Shown here: positions 57,668 through 64,000 of the stretch, piece by piece | How positions within the stretch are numbered: position 1 is the stretch's first letter | Layout of the letters: every line of letters starts with the position of its first letter | Assembly: GCA_903915655.1 (NCBI GenBank) | Contig: CAIWTU010000090.1 | Span: forward strand, 21,820 to 85,819 | Reading direction: 5' to 3' | Origin: an uncultured Geobacter sp. | GTDB lineage: Bacteria; Desulfobacterota; Desulfuromonadia; Geobacterales; Geobacteraceae | Length of the DNA: 64,000 bases | Translations under genes and position numbers: made by a program | Notes under the pieces: generated by a model | Database searches by the model: none | Told to the model about the DNA's origin: nothing | What the model saw: only the letters and a program-made list of their open reading frames with translations

Positions 57668-59785
57668 ATGGATCTGATCAATTATCTGCTCCCTAAAATA
57701 GAACATTTTCAGTTTCTGGGTTACTGGGTGGTCCTTTTGGTTGCACTACTCGAATCTCTTGCCTTTGTCGGGATAGTTGTTCCAGGAAGCACTTTTATCG
57801 TATTTATCGGCGCACTCTCCGCCAGGGGCTACTGGGATCTGGCAGATATGATCTGGTTTGCTACCATAGGCGCCATCCTTGGAGACGGAATCAGCTATTC
57901 TCTCGGCAAAAGAGGGAAGATACTCTTCAAGAAAGAGAACAGGATTTTCAAGGCAGGCTACCTGGCAAAGGGTGAGGCTTTTTTCAAGAGACATGGCGCC
58001 AAGAGTGTTTTCCTAGGCAGGTTCGTCGGCCCCCTCAGACCTGTCATCCCTTTTATCGCCGGACTCTCAAGAATGGAGGCAAGGCAATTCTATCTCTGGA
58101 ATGTCATAAGCGCTATTATCTGGGCGGGCGCAAGCCTGCTTCTCGGGTACTTTTTCGGACAGACATGGACTCTTGTTGAAGTGTGGTCGAGCAGGGTGGC
58201 CATCTTTGTGGCGGCGCTGGTCTTGTTTTTTGTCACTCTTTATCTGCTTGAAAAATTTTTTCTTACAAAAGGGAAGCAGCTCTTTGAAATTGTACGATCC
58301 GCCTCGATAACAATCTTTCGAAACATTTCGGCTAGACCGGGAGTCCAGCTCTTTGTGAGGAATCATCCCGGATTTGCCAAGCTTCTGCAAAGCCGCCTTA
58401 ACACAGGAAAGTTTTCCGGTCTACCGCTCTCTCTTCTGGTCATTGCATTTCTCTATATCCTGCTGGCGCTCATGGGGGTAATAGAAGACATCATCAGCCA
58501 GGAAAGCATTGTTGCTTTCGATAGCCGCTTTGAAAACCTTCTCTACGTCTACCGCTCGCCGATGCTGGTGAAGATTTTTCTCTGGATCACCCTCCTCGGC
58601 AAGGCGAAGATTATTTTTAGTCTGAGCCTGATCTTTAGCCTCCTCTTCTGGATCTGGAACAAAAGGGACTATATCCTCCCTCTCTGGATATCTATCTGCG
58701 GGAGCTACATATTCTTCTTTTTCGGCAAGATTGCTCTGCATCGCCAAAGACCTGCCGGTATCGGTGTCTATGATGAATCTTTTTTTTCTTTTCCGAGCGG
58801 ACATGCGACCATCGCGATAGCCTTCTATGGCTTCATCGCCTACCTTCTCATACGCCAAACCGGCAGATGGAGATGCAAGCTCAACCTCTCTTTTGCGGCC
58901 ATGACGCTGATTGCCGCTATCGGCTTCAGCAGGTTATACCTTGGGGTCCATTTTCTCAGCGATGTTCTGGGGGGCTACCTCCTCGGCCTTTTGTGGCTTA
59001 TCATCGGCATCTGTATGACGGAACTCCTCCCGCTGGGAAAAGCTGGAGCGCCGATCTTATCGCTCTCTCCGCCAATGCTCCGGGTCAGTTCGGGTTTTCT
59101 CCTTCTCTGCGGAGTTGGTTTTTACACCTATTCCGGTCTGAATTACCATCCGGTAAAGCAGGCGGTCGCAGAACGGTTTGCATCAAGGGTAGTCGTCAAT
59201 GATATTCCGGAAGCTTTTGCAAACAACAGGCTGCCCAGATTTACCGAGTCCATCACTGGTCAAACCCGCAGGCCCCTGAATGTCGGCTTCTTTGCCGTAA
59301 ATGATGAGGTAATCGTCCAGGCGATGCAAAAGGGGGGCTGGAAAGTCGCCGACCCTGTCGACTTCAGTTCGGCGGCAAAATCGATAAAGACTTTGCTGCA
59401 GGGTAAAAACTATCCTTCTTCTCCGGTCAGTCCGGCCTTCTGGAACGGCCAGGCAAATGAAATGAGTTTCGAGAAAGCAGTTCCGCCCGATGCGTTCAGA
59501 AAACGTTATGAACTCCGGATATGGAAAACAGATATGCTGACCGGGGAGGGAAAGAGAGGCTATGCCGGACTGGTCACACTGGCCACCGGATTCAGATGGT
59601 GGGCGATTCCGCTAATCAGTCCGGATATTGACAGTGCCAGGGAAGAGCTTTCTCGTGACTTGCAGAGGGGCGGCAGGCTAAGTTACTGCTCAGGGGAATC
59701 TTTTGTGAAGCAGCTTTCCAGGAAGGAGAGTGAAAATAGTCCCTTCTTCACCGATGGCAGAATAGTTATCATCACCCTGCGATAA
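57668..59785 (+). CDS. DedA-PAP2 phosphatase-LssY C-terminal fusion membrane protein
   Basis: A 705-aa fusion of three parts. Residues 1-180 are a DedA/SNARE-assoc domain (ESLAFVGIVVPGSTFI; GRFVGPLRPVIPFIAG), a family now linked to undecaprenyl-phosphate or lipid flipping. Residues 255-450 are a PAP2 phosphatase with KIALHRQRP (354-362), FPSGHA (375-380) and SRLYLGVHFLSD (421-432), all three catalytic motifs intact. The remainder (about 500-705) is an LssY C-terminal-type soluble domain of unknown role. A link between lipid-phosphate hydrolysis and carrier recycling is inferred. dgkA follows. Confidence 0.88.
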   Translation: MDLINYLLPKIEHFQFLGYWVVLLVALLESLAFVGIVVPGSTFIVFIGALSARGYWDLADMIWFATIGAILGDGISYSLGKRGKILFKKENRIFKAGYLAKGEAFFKRHGAKSVFLGRFVGPLRPVIPFIAGLSRMEARQFYLWNVISAIIWAGASLLLGYFFGQTWTLVEVWSSRVAIFVAALVLFFVTLYLLEKFFLTKGKQLFEIVRSASITIFRNISARPGVQLFVRNHPGFAKLLQSRLNTGKFSGLPLSLLVIAFLYILLALMGVIEDIISQESIVAFDSRFENLLYVYRSPMLVKIFLWITLLGKAKIIFSLSLIFSLLFWIWNKRDYILPLWISICGSYIFFFFGKIALHRQRPAGIGVYDESFFSFPSGHATIAIAFYGFIAYLLIRQTGRWRCKLNLSFAAMTLIAAIGFSRLYLGVHFLSDVLGGYLLGLLWLIIGICMTELLPLGKAGAPILSLSPPMLRVSSGFLLLCGVGFYTYSGLNYHPVKQAVAERFASRVVVNDIPEAFANNRLPRFTESITGQTRRPLNVGFFAVNDEVIVQAMQKGGWKVADPVDFSSAAKSIKTLLQGKNYPSSPVSPAFWNGQANEMSFEKAVPPDAFRKRYELRIWKTDMLTGEGKRGYAGLVTLATGFRWWAIPLISPDIDSAREELSRDLQRGGRLSYCSGESFVKQLSRKESENSPFFTDGRIVIITLR

Positions 59786-59836
59786 TCTTCCCCCTGAACC
59801 TCAAGGAGAGGCTGCAACAGATGATAGGCCGTTTTC

Positions 59837-59845
59837 TGGTATAAT
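59837..59845 (+). promoter_or_regulatory. Extended -10 promoter upstream of dgkA
   Basis: TGGTATAAT is a perfect -10 with a TGn extension, about 30 bases before the dgkA start. No matching -35 is visible, as is common for extended -10 promoters. Confidence 0.5.
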
Positions 59846-59877
59846 TACATTTCAGCGGCGAGTGCGGAGGGAAAGTC

Positions 59878-60270
59878 ATGCGGAACAAATTTCTGGGGAC
59901 CGGGGAACCTGGGTACCGTCCGGTCCGCAAGTTTCTGGTAATTCTGAATGGTTTGAAGTTCAGTGTGCTGCACGATTACAGCGTTGCATACAAAGTAGTC
60001 CTTTCCGTCATTACCATGCTGACCAGTTATTACTTCAAACAGTGGATCGATTTGATGGCGGTACTGATTGTGACCGGAATGATGATGGTATCGGAACTCT
60101 TTAACAGCTCTATAGAGGCGATCTGCGACTTTCTCGTAACGGAAGAGAATGAAAAAATCGGCATAATAAAGGATATATCCGCAGCGGCAACGGGAATTGC
60201 CATTCTGGTCTGGCTGCTGGTAATGCTCTACGAGTACTATCATATAGTTATGATACTTTTTCGGATATAA
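59878..60270 (+). CDS. dgkA: Diacylglycerol kinase (DgkA family)
   Basis: A 130-aa integral membrane kinase with three helices and the DgkA signature SELFNSSIEAICD...HEE-type segment TEENEKIGIIKDISAAATGI (conserved Glu, Asn, Asp and the KD-SAA end). It phosphorylates diacylglycerol in proteobacteria and undecaprenol in Firmicutes; which applies here is open. GGAGGG is six bases before the ATG. It is adjacent to the PAP2 fusion, which would catalyse the reverse reaction. Confidence 0.88.
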   Translation: MRNKFLGTGEPGYRPVRKFLVILNGLKFSVLHDYSVAYKVVLSVITMLTSYYFKQWIDLMAVLIVTGMMMVSELFNSSIEAICDFLVTEENEKIGIIKDISAAATGIAILVWLLVMLYEYYHIVMILFRI

Positions 60271-60425
60271 TCCCTCTTTCCGGGTAGAGATCGCCGGTGA
60301 TGAAGATCTGAAGCGCAAATTGCTGCAAAAAGAATTCCCCGGCTTTTGGGTCGAAATAACAGCAGCTTTTTTTACCCCGCCAGCAAAGGGAACGATTGGA
60401 CGCCGACAAATTTGAGGAGACAGGA

Positions 60426-61031
60426 ATGATAAGGATGAAACTGTTTTTCATCGCAATAATGACAATAGCGATTTTTGGCTGCGCTTCTGAAAAGAAGGAA
60501 ACAGAGGTGATCTCAACCGCGCCACCTGAACAGGTCGTTTCTCTGAGCAAGGGAGACAAGGAAAAGATACTGACTTTTAAAAAGGACCTTTTCGATATAG
60601 ATAAGCTATCTAAAAAGGCTCTGACTCTGCTTGGCGACGAGATAAAGCTGGTCGTAAAGGGGGAAAAGAGCACCGTTGACCTTGCATCTCTTGTCGACAA
60701 GGCAAGGGACGAATCCAAAAAATCGCTGGACAATCTCCTGAAGGAGGCTGTTCCTGGAAAACTTCCGCCATGGTTCACCCGGAACCTGGAGGATGCAAAA
60801 AAAGGTTTTCTCGACGCCTATAAGTCCAAAGCTGATTCATTTGCGGCAGTAAAAAGATTTGTTGACGAAAAAAGTCCACTGGCTCTTCTGGAATACAAGC
60901 AAAAGGGGGCTCAGGCAGATAAATTGTTGAAGGACGCCCGCAGTAAGCTTGATATTGTGCTGGCAGCGGCGGGCCTCCCAACCGGGAAAACCGATAAGAT
61001 TGAAAAAAATGCCGGTGAATCAAGGCGATGA
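60426..61031 (+). CDS. Predicted lipoprotein, helical and lysine-rich
   Basis: A 201-aa lipoprotein without a recognised family. The signal peptide MKLFFIAIMTIAIFGC places the lipidated cysteine at C19 of the version starting at 60426. The mature part is mostly charged helix (KEKILTFKKDLFDIDKLSKKALTL; AVKRFVDEKSPLALLEYKQKGAQADKLLKDARSKL). Its stop overlaps the start of the cation-efflux gene by four bases (ATGA), suggesting shared expression. An earlier in-frame ATG at 60396 has a less suitable leader. Confidence 0.7.
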   Translation: MIRMKLFFIAIMTIAIFGCASEKKETEVISTAPPEQVVSLSKGDKEKILTFKKDLFDIDKLSKKALTLLGDEIKLVVKGEKSTVDLASLVDKARDESKKSLDNLLKEAVPGKLPPWFTRNLEDAKKGFLDAYKSKADSFAAVKRFVDEKSPLALLEYKQKGAQADKLLKDARSKLDIVLAAAGLPTGKTDKIEKNAGESRR

Positions 61032-61927
61032 ATCCTTTAATCACTGCGCAAAAGCTGAAGGCAGCCCAACTCTCGATTGTTTCCAACACCTCCCTGGTGC
61101 TGCTCAAACTGTTTATTGGAATCCTTATGGGTTCAGTAGCTGTCCTTTCGGAGGCAATTCACAGCGGTCTTGATCTTCTGGCGTCAATAGTAGCCTTCTA
61201 TGCCGTCGGCAAGGCCGGAAAACCGGCCGATGAACGACATCCGTATGGGCATGGGAAGTGGGAAAATGTGTCGGGTGTTGTGGAGGCGCTCCTCATTCTT
61301 GCTGCTGCCTTGTACATCATCTATAAGGCCGTAATGAGCTTTACAAAAGGCTCACCGGTAGAACATATCGGGCTGGGTACTGCCGTTATGGCGATTTCTG
61401 CCATCGTCAACTGGTTCATGTCCGCTTACCTCTTTCGTGTGGCGAAAAGGACTCAATCGATCGCCCTTGAGGCCGATGCCTTGCATCTCAGGGCCGACGT
61501 TTATACCTCCATCGGGGTCATTGTCGGGCTCGCATTGATTGCCGCAACAGATATCACCCAACTCGATTCCGTTGCAGCTTTTGCCGTTGCGCTACTTATC
61601 ATAAAATCCTCTTTTGATCTCATAAGGGATGCGATGGGAGATATTTTTGACAAACGGCTCCCTCTCGAGGATGAATCAAAGATAAAAGAGGTTTTTTCTA
61701 TCTATCAGGGGGGGTGTGTCAGGTTCCACCGGCTGAGAAGCAGAAAATCCGGTTCGGTAAGATTCATCGACCTCCATCTGGTAGTTTCCAGGAAATGGAC
61801 GATCGAGGCTGCCCACAATTTGAGTGACGCGATCGAAAACAGCATTCACGAGGTTTTGCCGAATACCCAGGTGATCATCCATATTGATCCGTGCAACAAA
61901 AGTATTGAGCCGTGTACCTGTGAATAG
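61028..61927 (+). CDS. Cation diffusion facilitator family transporter
   Basis: A 299-aa CDF transporter exporting divalent metals (zinc, iron, manganese or cobalt) against protons. Six membrane helices are predicted; the metal site is HXXXD in helix II (H45, D49: SEAIHSGLD) and in helix V (H153, D157: ALHLRAD), the arrangement of iron/zinc members. A cytoplasmic C-terminal domain ends in a Cys-rich CNKSIEPCTCE. It is co-translated with the lipoprotein gene. Confidence 0.9.
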   Translation: MNPLITAQKLKAAQLSIVSNTSLVLLKLFIGILMGSVAVLSEAIHSGLDLLASIVAFYAVGKAGKPADERHPYGHGKWENVSGVVEALLILAAALYIIYKAVMSFTKGSPVEHIGLGTAVMAISAIVNWFMSAYLFRVAKRTQSIALEADALHLRADVYTSIGVIVGLALIAATDITQLDSVAAFAVALLIIKSSFDLIRDAMGDIFDKRLPLEDESKIKEVFSIYQGGCVRFHRLRSRKSGSVRFIDLHLVVSRKWTIEAAHNLSDAIENSIHEVLPNTQVIIHIDPCNKSIEPCTCE

Positions 61928-62197
61928 CTTTTCATCCGTAAATGCTCTTCATCAATCCCGAGAAAATGGGCCGATTACCGCTTGCAGACATTCAAAAAAT
62001 CTGTTGTCCGCAATTAAAAAAATGTATTGCAAAATCTGAAACTTGGGGCTGAGGGGACGATCTTAATTCATTAACTAACCTTTTAGCCGACGATGGCAGC
62101 AAGCTCCGGATAGTTTTTGATAAGCTCTCTCCCCCGCCTTGACTCAACTGTTACCCCTGACCCGGTAACATTGAGGCTGCGCGCTATGGCGAATCCA
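61928..62197. other. Gene-free spacer before the accessory remnant region
   Basis: About 270 bases with no gene, ribosome-binding site, terminator or repeat that I can recognise. Confidence 0.4.
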
Positions 62198-62451
62198 CTA
62201 TGGCATGATTTGAAGGCCATATGGCTGATGACGCCTCATGAACTTCGAGAGGGGGATTTCCTTCACCCTGAGCAGCGGGTGAAACTGTTTCGGTAAAAGC
62301 GCCCACGCAAGGCATTCGCCCCCGTTGATTCGAGCAGGTGAGAAAACCGGGTGACGAAATCATCTCGGTCATCGTCGCTGGTGAATATGTCGCGATTCTC
62401 GATCCCTCTCACGATAACGCGCGGAAGGATATTCCCGGCTGAACGTGGCAT
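62198..62451 (-). pseudogene. N-terminal relic of a REP-associated tyrosine transposase, frameshifted
   Basis: ATG 62451 begins MPRSAGNILPRVIVRGIENR and DIFTSDDDRDDFVTRFSHLL, the start of RAYT-type transposases. At about 62313 the frame shifts; in the next frame it continues CLAWALLPKQFHPLLRVKEI and PLSKFMRRHQ to a TAG at 62200-62198. KQFHP stands where the catalytic HUH motif (NHFH) should be, so the histidine pair is already damaged. The second half is missing. It is not the partner of the fragment at 26741, which lies on a different part of the protein. Confidence 0.75.
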
Positions 62452-62486
62452 GGAATGGAAAATAGCAGGAAGCAGGAGGTAAGTCG

Positions 62487-62512
62487 TAGGGGCGAACCTT
62501 GTGTTCGCCCTG
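62487..62512. repeat. REP unit GTAGGGGCGAAC-GTTCGCCC
   Basis: GGGGCGAAC-CTTGT-GTTCGCCC forms a hairpin. It is the same unit type as the element at 14783-14854 and lies directly upstream of the helicase fragment and next to the RAYT relic. Confidence 0.65.
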
Positions 62513-62530
62513 ATTGAGGTTAGTAGCCCC

Positions 62531-62926
62531 ATGGATCCCATTCACTGGTTTCTCGACGACAAGGACGATGTGAGGTCATCCTATTATCTTGAAGATGTTG
62601 CAACAGAATTTCACGTCCAAGGTCTCGAACTCGATTGAGCCTGTGTGACATGGGATGCAGATTTTCGCTATTCTCCCAAAGGGTGGGAAAGTGAGTCGTT
62701 CTGTGGGAATCGCTGGAACAACATTAACAAGGAGGAACGGAAGCAGTATTTGAAAAATGCCTATCGTCTGCTGCTAACCCCCGTACGCCAAGGAATGGTG
62801 GTCGTCGTACCGCCAGGGGATTGCAAAGATGCAACCCGTCACCCTTCCTTCTATGACCCGACCTTCGAATTGGGTTCTCTGTTTTGGAATAACCGAACCG
62901 GAGAAGTAAGCTGGTGGAGCAAGTAA
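62531..62926 (+). pseudogene. C-terminal fragment of a DUF2075-type DNA/RNA helicase, with a nonsense codon
   Basis: The plus strand reads MDPIHWFLDDKDDVRSSYYL, then EDVATEFHVQGLELD, a TGA at 62636-62638, and ACVTWDADFRYSPKGWESE through RQGMVVVVPPGD to a TAA. The motifs match the C-terminal helicase part of DUF2075/Schlafen group 3-like proteins, where Trp (TGG) normally stands at the TGA. About 400 N-terminal residues are missing, with a REP unit at the break. It is certainly non-functional. Confidence 0.7.
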
Positions 62927-63039
62927 TAGAAAATAAAGTTGAAGGATTTATTTTTTGAGCGAGAAAACAGAGAGCATAGTAAAGGGGTCTACAGATTTCA
63001 GAAAATGAAACTTGTAGACGCATCTGGAGCTAGAAAGGA

Positions 63040-63387
63040 TCAAAATCCCATCTCACGAAGAATGATTTGCAACCGTGTGATGCTTATGTCGGATTGTTCG
63101 GATTTCGAATAGATCGTGAAAAGAATGATGTCATTTCGGGTTTTGACTTAGTAAATACAACTATATCCTGAACGCTTACCTTTCTGCATCTCTCTGTTCT
63201 TCAACCGGACCTTAAACACAGTTAAGCTGACACCTGGAACTTGATCGCCGGGAAGCACACCTAAAAGTAGTTCATCAATCAGTGGTTGTATGTCAGCTCG
63301 AATGGAGCGATATTTTTTGGAGAGAGCTCGTAGATTGCGTTTAAATTCAAGGGTGAATGATATGTTAATAACTTCAGTGGACATCAA
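63040..63387 (-). pseudogene. RelE/ParE-like toxin split by an in-frame TAA
   Basis: ATG 63387 reads STEVINISFTLEFKRNLRAL, then FKVRLKNREMQKGKRSGYSCIY, and stops at TAA 63150-63148. Without the stop the frame continues VKTRNDIILFTIYSKSEQSD and ISITRLQIIL to a TGA at 63042-63040. The joined 114-residue product has the length and C-terminal TIYSKSEQ pattern of RelE-family mRNA-interferase-like toxins, whereas the 79-aa product lacks the final strand. The start overlaps the antitoxin by 14 bases. Confidence 0.75.
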
Positions 63388-63592
63388 GACCCTTCCAAAG
63401 CTCGGAAACGAGTTGCGTCTCTCCGGCCAAAGCCTCTTTGATCCCTTGCCTGATACTCTCCTCTGCTGGCTTCAAAAGTACACCATGCCGAAACCCACGC
63501 ACAATTTCAAGCAAAGCCGGGAGGTATTCCTCCGGAGTGGTTTTGATTTCATGTAACAGTTCTTTGGCAAAAGGAGACGTGGTGGCGCGCAT
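63374..63592 (-). CDS. Antitoxin of the RelE/ParE-like pair
   Basis: A 72-aa protein with TTSPFAKELLHEIKTTPEEYLP and ALLEIVRGFRHGVLLKPAEES, a pattern I know from small antitoxins encoded before RelE/ParE-like toxins, ending SELWKGLDVH. No DNA-binding fold is obvious. It overlaps the toxin start by 14 bases, the usual antitoxin-first order. Because the toxin is split, the antitoxin may be kept without function, or protect against related toxins elsewhere. Confidence 0.7.
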   Translation of the reverse strand: MRATTSPFAKELLHEIKTTPEEYLPALLEIVRGFRHGVLLKPAEESIRQGIKEALAGETQLVSELWKGLDVH

Positions 63593-63618
63593 GACTCACC
63601 CCTTGTAATTTTTTCTTA

Positions 63619-63647
63619 ACTATCTATAAGGAAACAAGAAATGTCAA
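63619..63647 (-). promoter_or_regulatory. Promoter of the toxin-antitoxin pair
   Basis: TTGACA (63647-63642) and GATAGT (63624-63619) on the minus strand are 17 bases apart, about 30 bases upstream of the antitoxin ATG. A GGGGTG ribosome-binding site lies between. Confidence 0.6.
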
Positions 63648-63691
63648 GACTGAAGAGATGCGAATCGGAACAAATCGCTAACCATCGGCAC

Positions 63692-63720
63692 GACCGGCCC
63701 TTGAAAAAACCGGGCCGGTC
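63692..63720. repeat. Perfect 9-bp inverted repeat before the intron
   Basis: GACCGGCCC/GGGCCGGTC with an 11-base A-rich loop. It lies just before the group II intron 5' region. The T-run seen from the minus strand is inside the loop, so it is not a standard terminator. Confidence 0.6.
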
Positions 63721-63724
63721 AGCC

Positions 63725-64000
63725 TCAGCCCCGTTTCGCGCCACGCAAAGTCCGGCGTATCTAGCAGGGTGAAAGTCCCTGTCGGAGAAGGATTAGCCAT
63801 CCGCTCCGTATCGAGTCTTGCGCCTGTGGCGGAGTCGTGAAGTATTGCGGCGAACAAGACAGGTGAAGCGTAGACAGAGAATTCTGTAGGCCGTAGGGGA
63901 AACCGCGTTCCCTTAACTGCTGGTACAGCTTCGAAAGAGGGATGTTGCGGATGCCGAGGATCTAACGGGTCCCGAAGGCAACACGATTCCATCCGTAATC
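63725..64000 (+). ncRNA. Group II intron, 5' part of domain I (runs off the right edge)
   Basis: The plus strand has the block AGCAGGGTGAAAGTCCCTGT (63762-63781), a hairpin with the GUGAAAGUCCC type seen at the start of bacterial group II introns, followed by GGAAACCGCGTTCCC and GGTCCCGAAGGCAACACG, as in domain I of intron ribozymes with a maturase. The exact 5' boundary (a GUGYG-type start) is not resolved here; 63725 is approximate. The maturase gene would lie beyond the window. Confidence 0.65.

Noticed and set aside
62636..62638. In-frame TGA considered as a second Sec codon
   Set aside because: It replaces a Trp (TGG) in a truncated helicase fragment, with no SECIS-like hairpin of the expected type; a nonsense mutation is simpler.
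63692..63720. Hairpin as terminator for the toxin-antitoxin region
   Set aside because: The T-rich part is in the loop and no T-run follows the stem on either strand.

Overview
The window looks like chromosome from an anaerobic, cytochrome-rich member of the Desulfuromonadia/Geobacterales (Geobacter-like). This rests on gene content, not on a search: a PpcA-type triheme cytochrome c7, System II cytochrome c maturation (ResB/CcsB), SelD with an in-frame UGA (Sec) codon, the LL-diaminopimelate aminotransferase lysine route, RNase J, LarB/LarC, PilT beside recA, and a RACo-like ASKHA protein beside selD. Most of the sequence is ordered core metabolism with short spacers and many 4-nt overlaps. 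No rRNA, tRNA or CRISPR array was seen.

Layout. 1-4.9 kb: glyQ/glyS, ttcA-like, NUDIX, VF530-like protein, Dus, Bax-inhibitor-1 protein. 4.95-9.5 kb: lysine genes dapL, dapB, dapA, lysA. 9.5-10.3 kb: decayed restriction-type accessory DNA. 10.3-26.2 kb: a long minus-strand run, larB-larC-pgpA-cinA-recA-pilT-recX-alaS-argB-argD-argF-argG-argH-lipoprotein. 26.2-27.0 kb: gene relics and REP sequences. 27.0-33.4 kb: an unknown protein, ftsK, RNase J, two small membrane/TM genes and plsC. 33.7-41.2 kb: ssb, glycerate kinase, priA, a GGQ release-factor-like gene overlapping mutS2. 41.2-44.4 kb: three glycosyltransferases. 44.5-47.4 kb: ccsB, resB and a frameshifted triheme cytochrome. 47.5-51 kb: purH-purD-purE. 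51-54.6 kb: alr, selD (Sec) and the ASKHA protein. 54.6-57.6 kb: thiamin genes thiE-thiD (fused) and thiC behind a leader that ends in an intrinsic terminator. 57.7-61.9 kb: DedA-PAP2-LssY fusion, DgkA, lipoprotein, cation efflux. 61.9-64 kb: decayed accessory DNA (REP-associated transposase relic, helicase fragment, toxin-antitoxin pair with a nonsense-split toxin), ending in the 5' part of a group II intron.

Functional themes. Amino-acid blocks (lysine; arginine from ArgB to ArgH), purine and thiamin blocks (both use aminoimidazole ribotide), and envelope lipid genes (plsC, pgpA, dgkA, PAP2) are recognisable. The most interesting points are: the translational coupling of a GGQ domain-only release factor with MutS2, suggesting a ribosome-rescue pair; the UGA codon in selD; the thiamin leader, which resembles only part of a THI box; a thiC-like gene with an unusual cysteine spacing; a roughly 125-bp MITE-like repeat in two copies with a possible empty site; and heptamer repeats in several operon spacers. 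Several genes are broken by single events (cytochrome c7, RelE/ParE-like toxin, helicase fragment, transposase). These could be true decay or assembly error.
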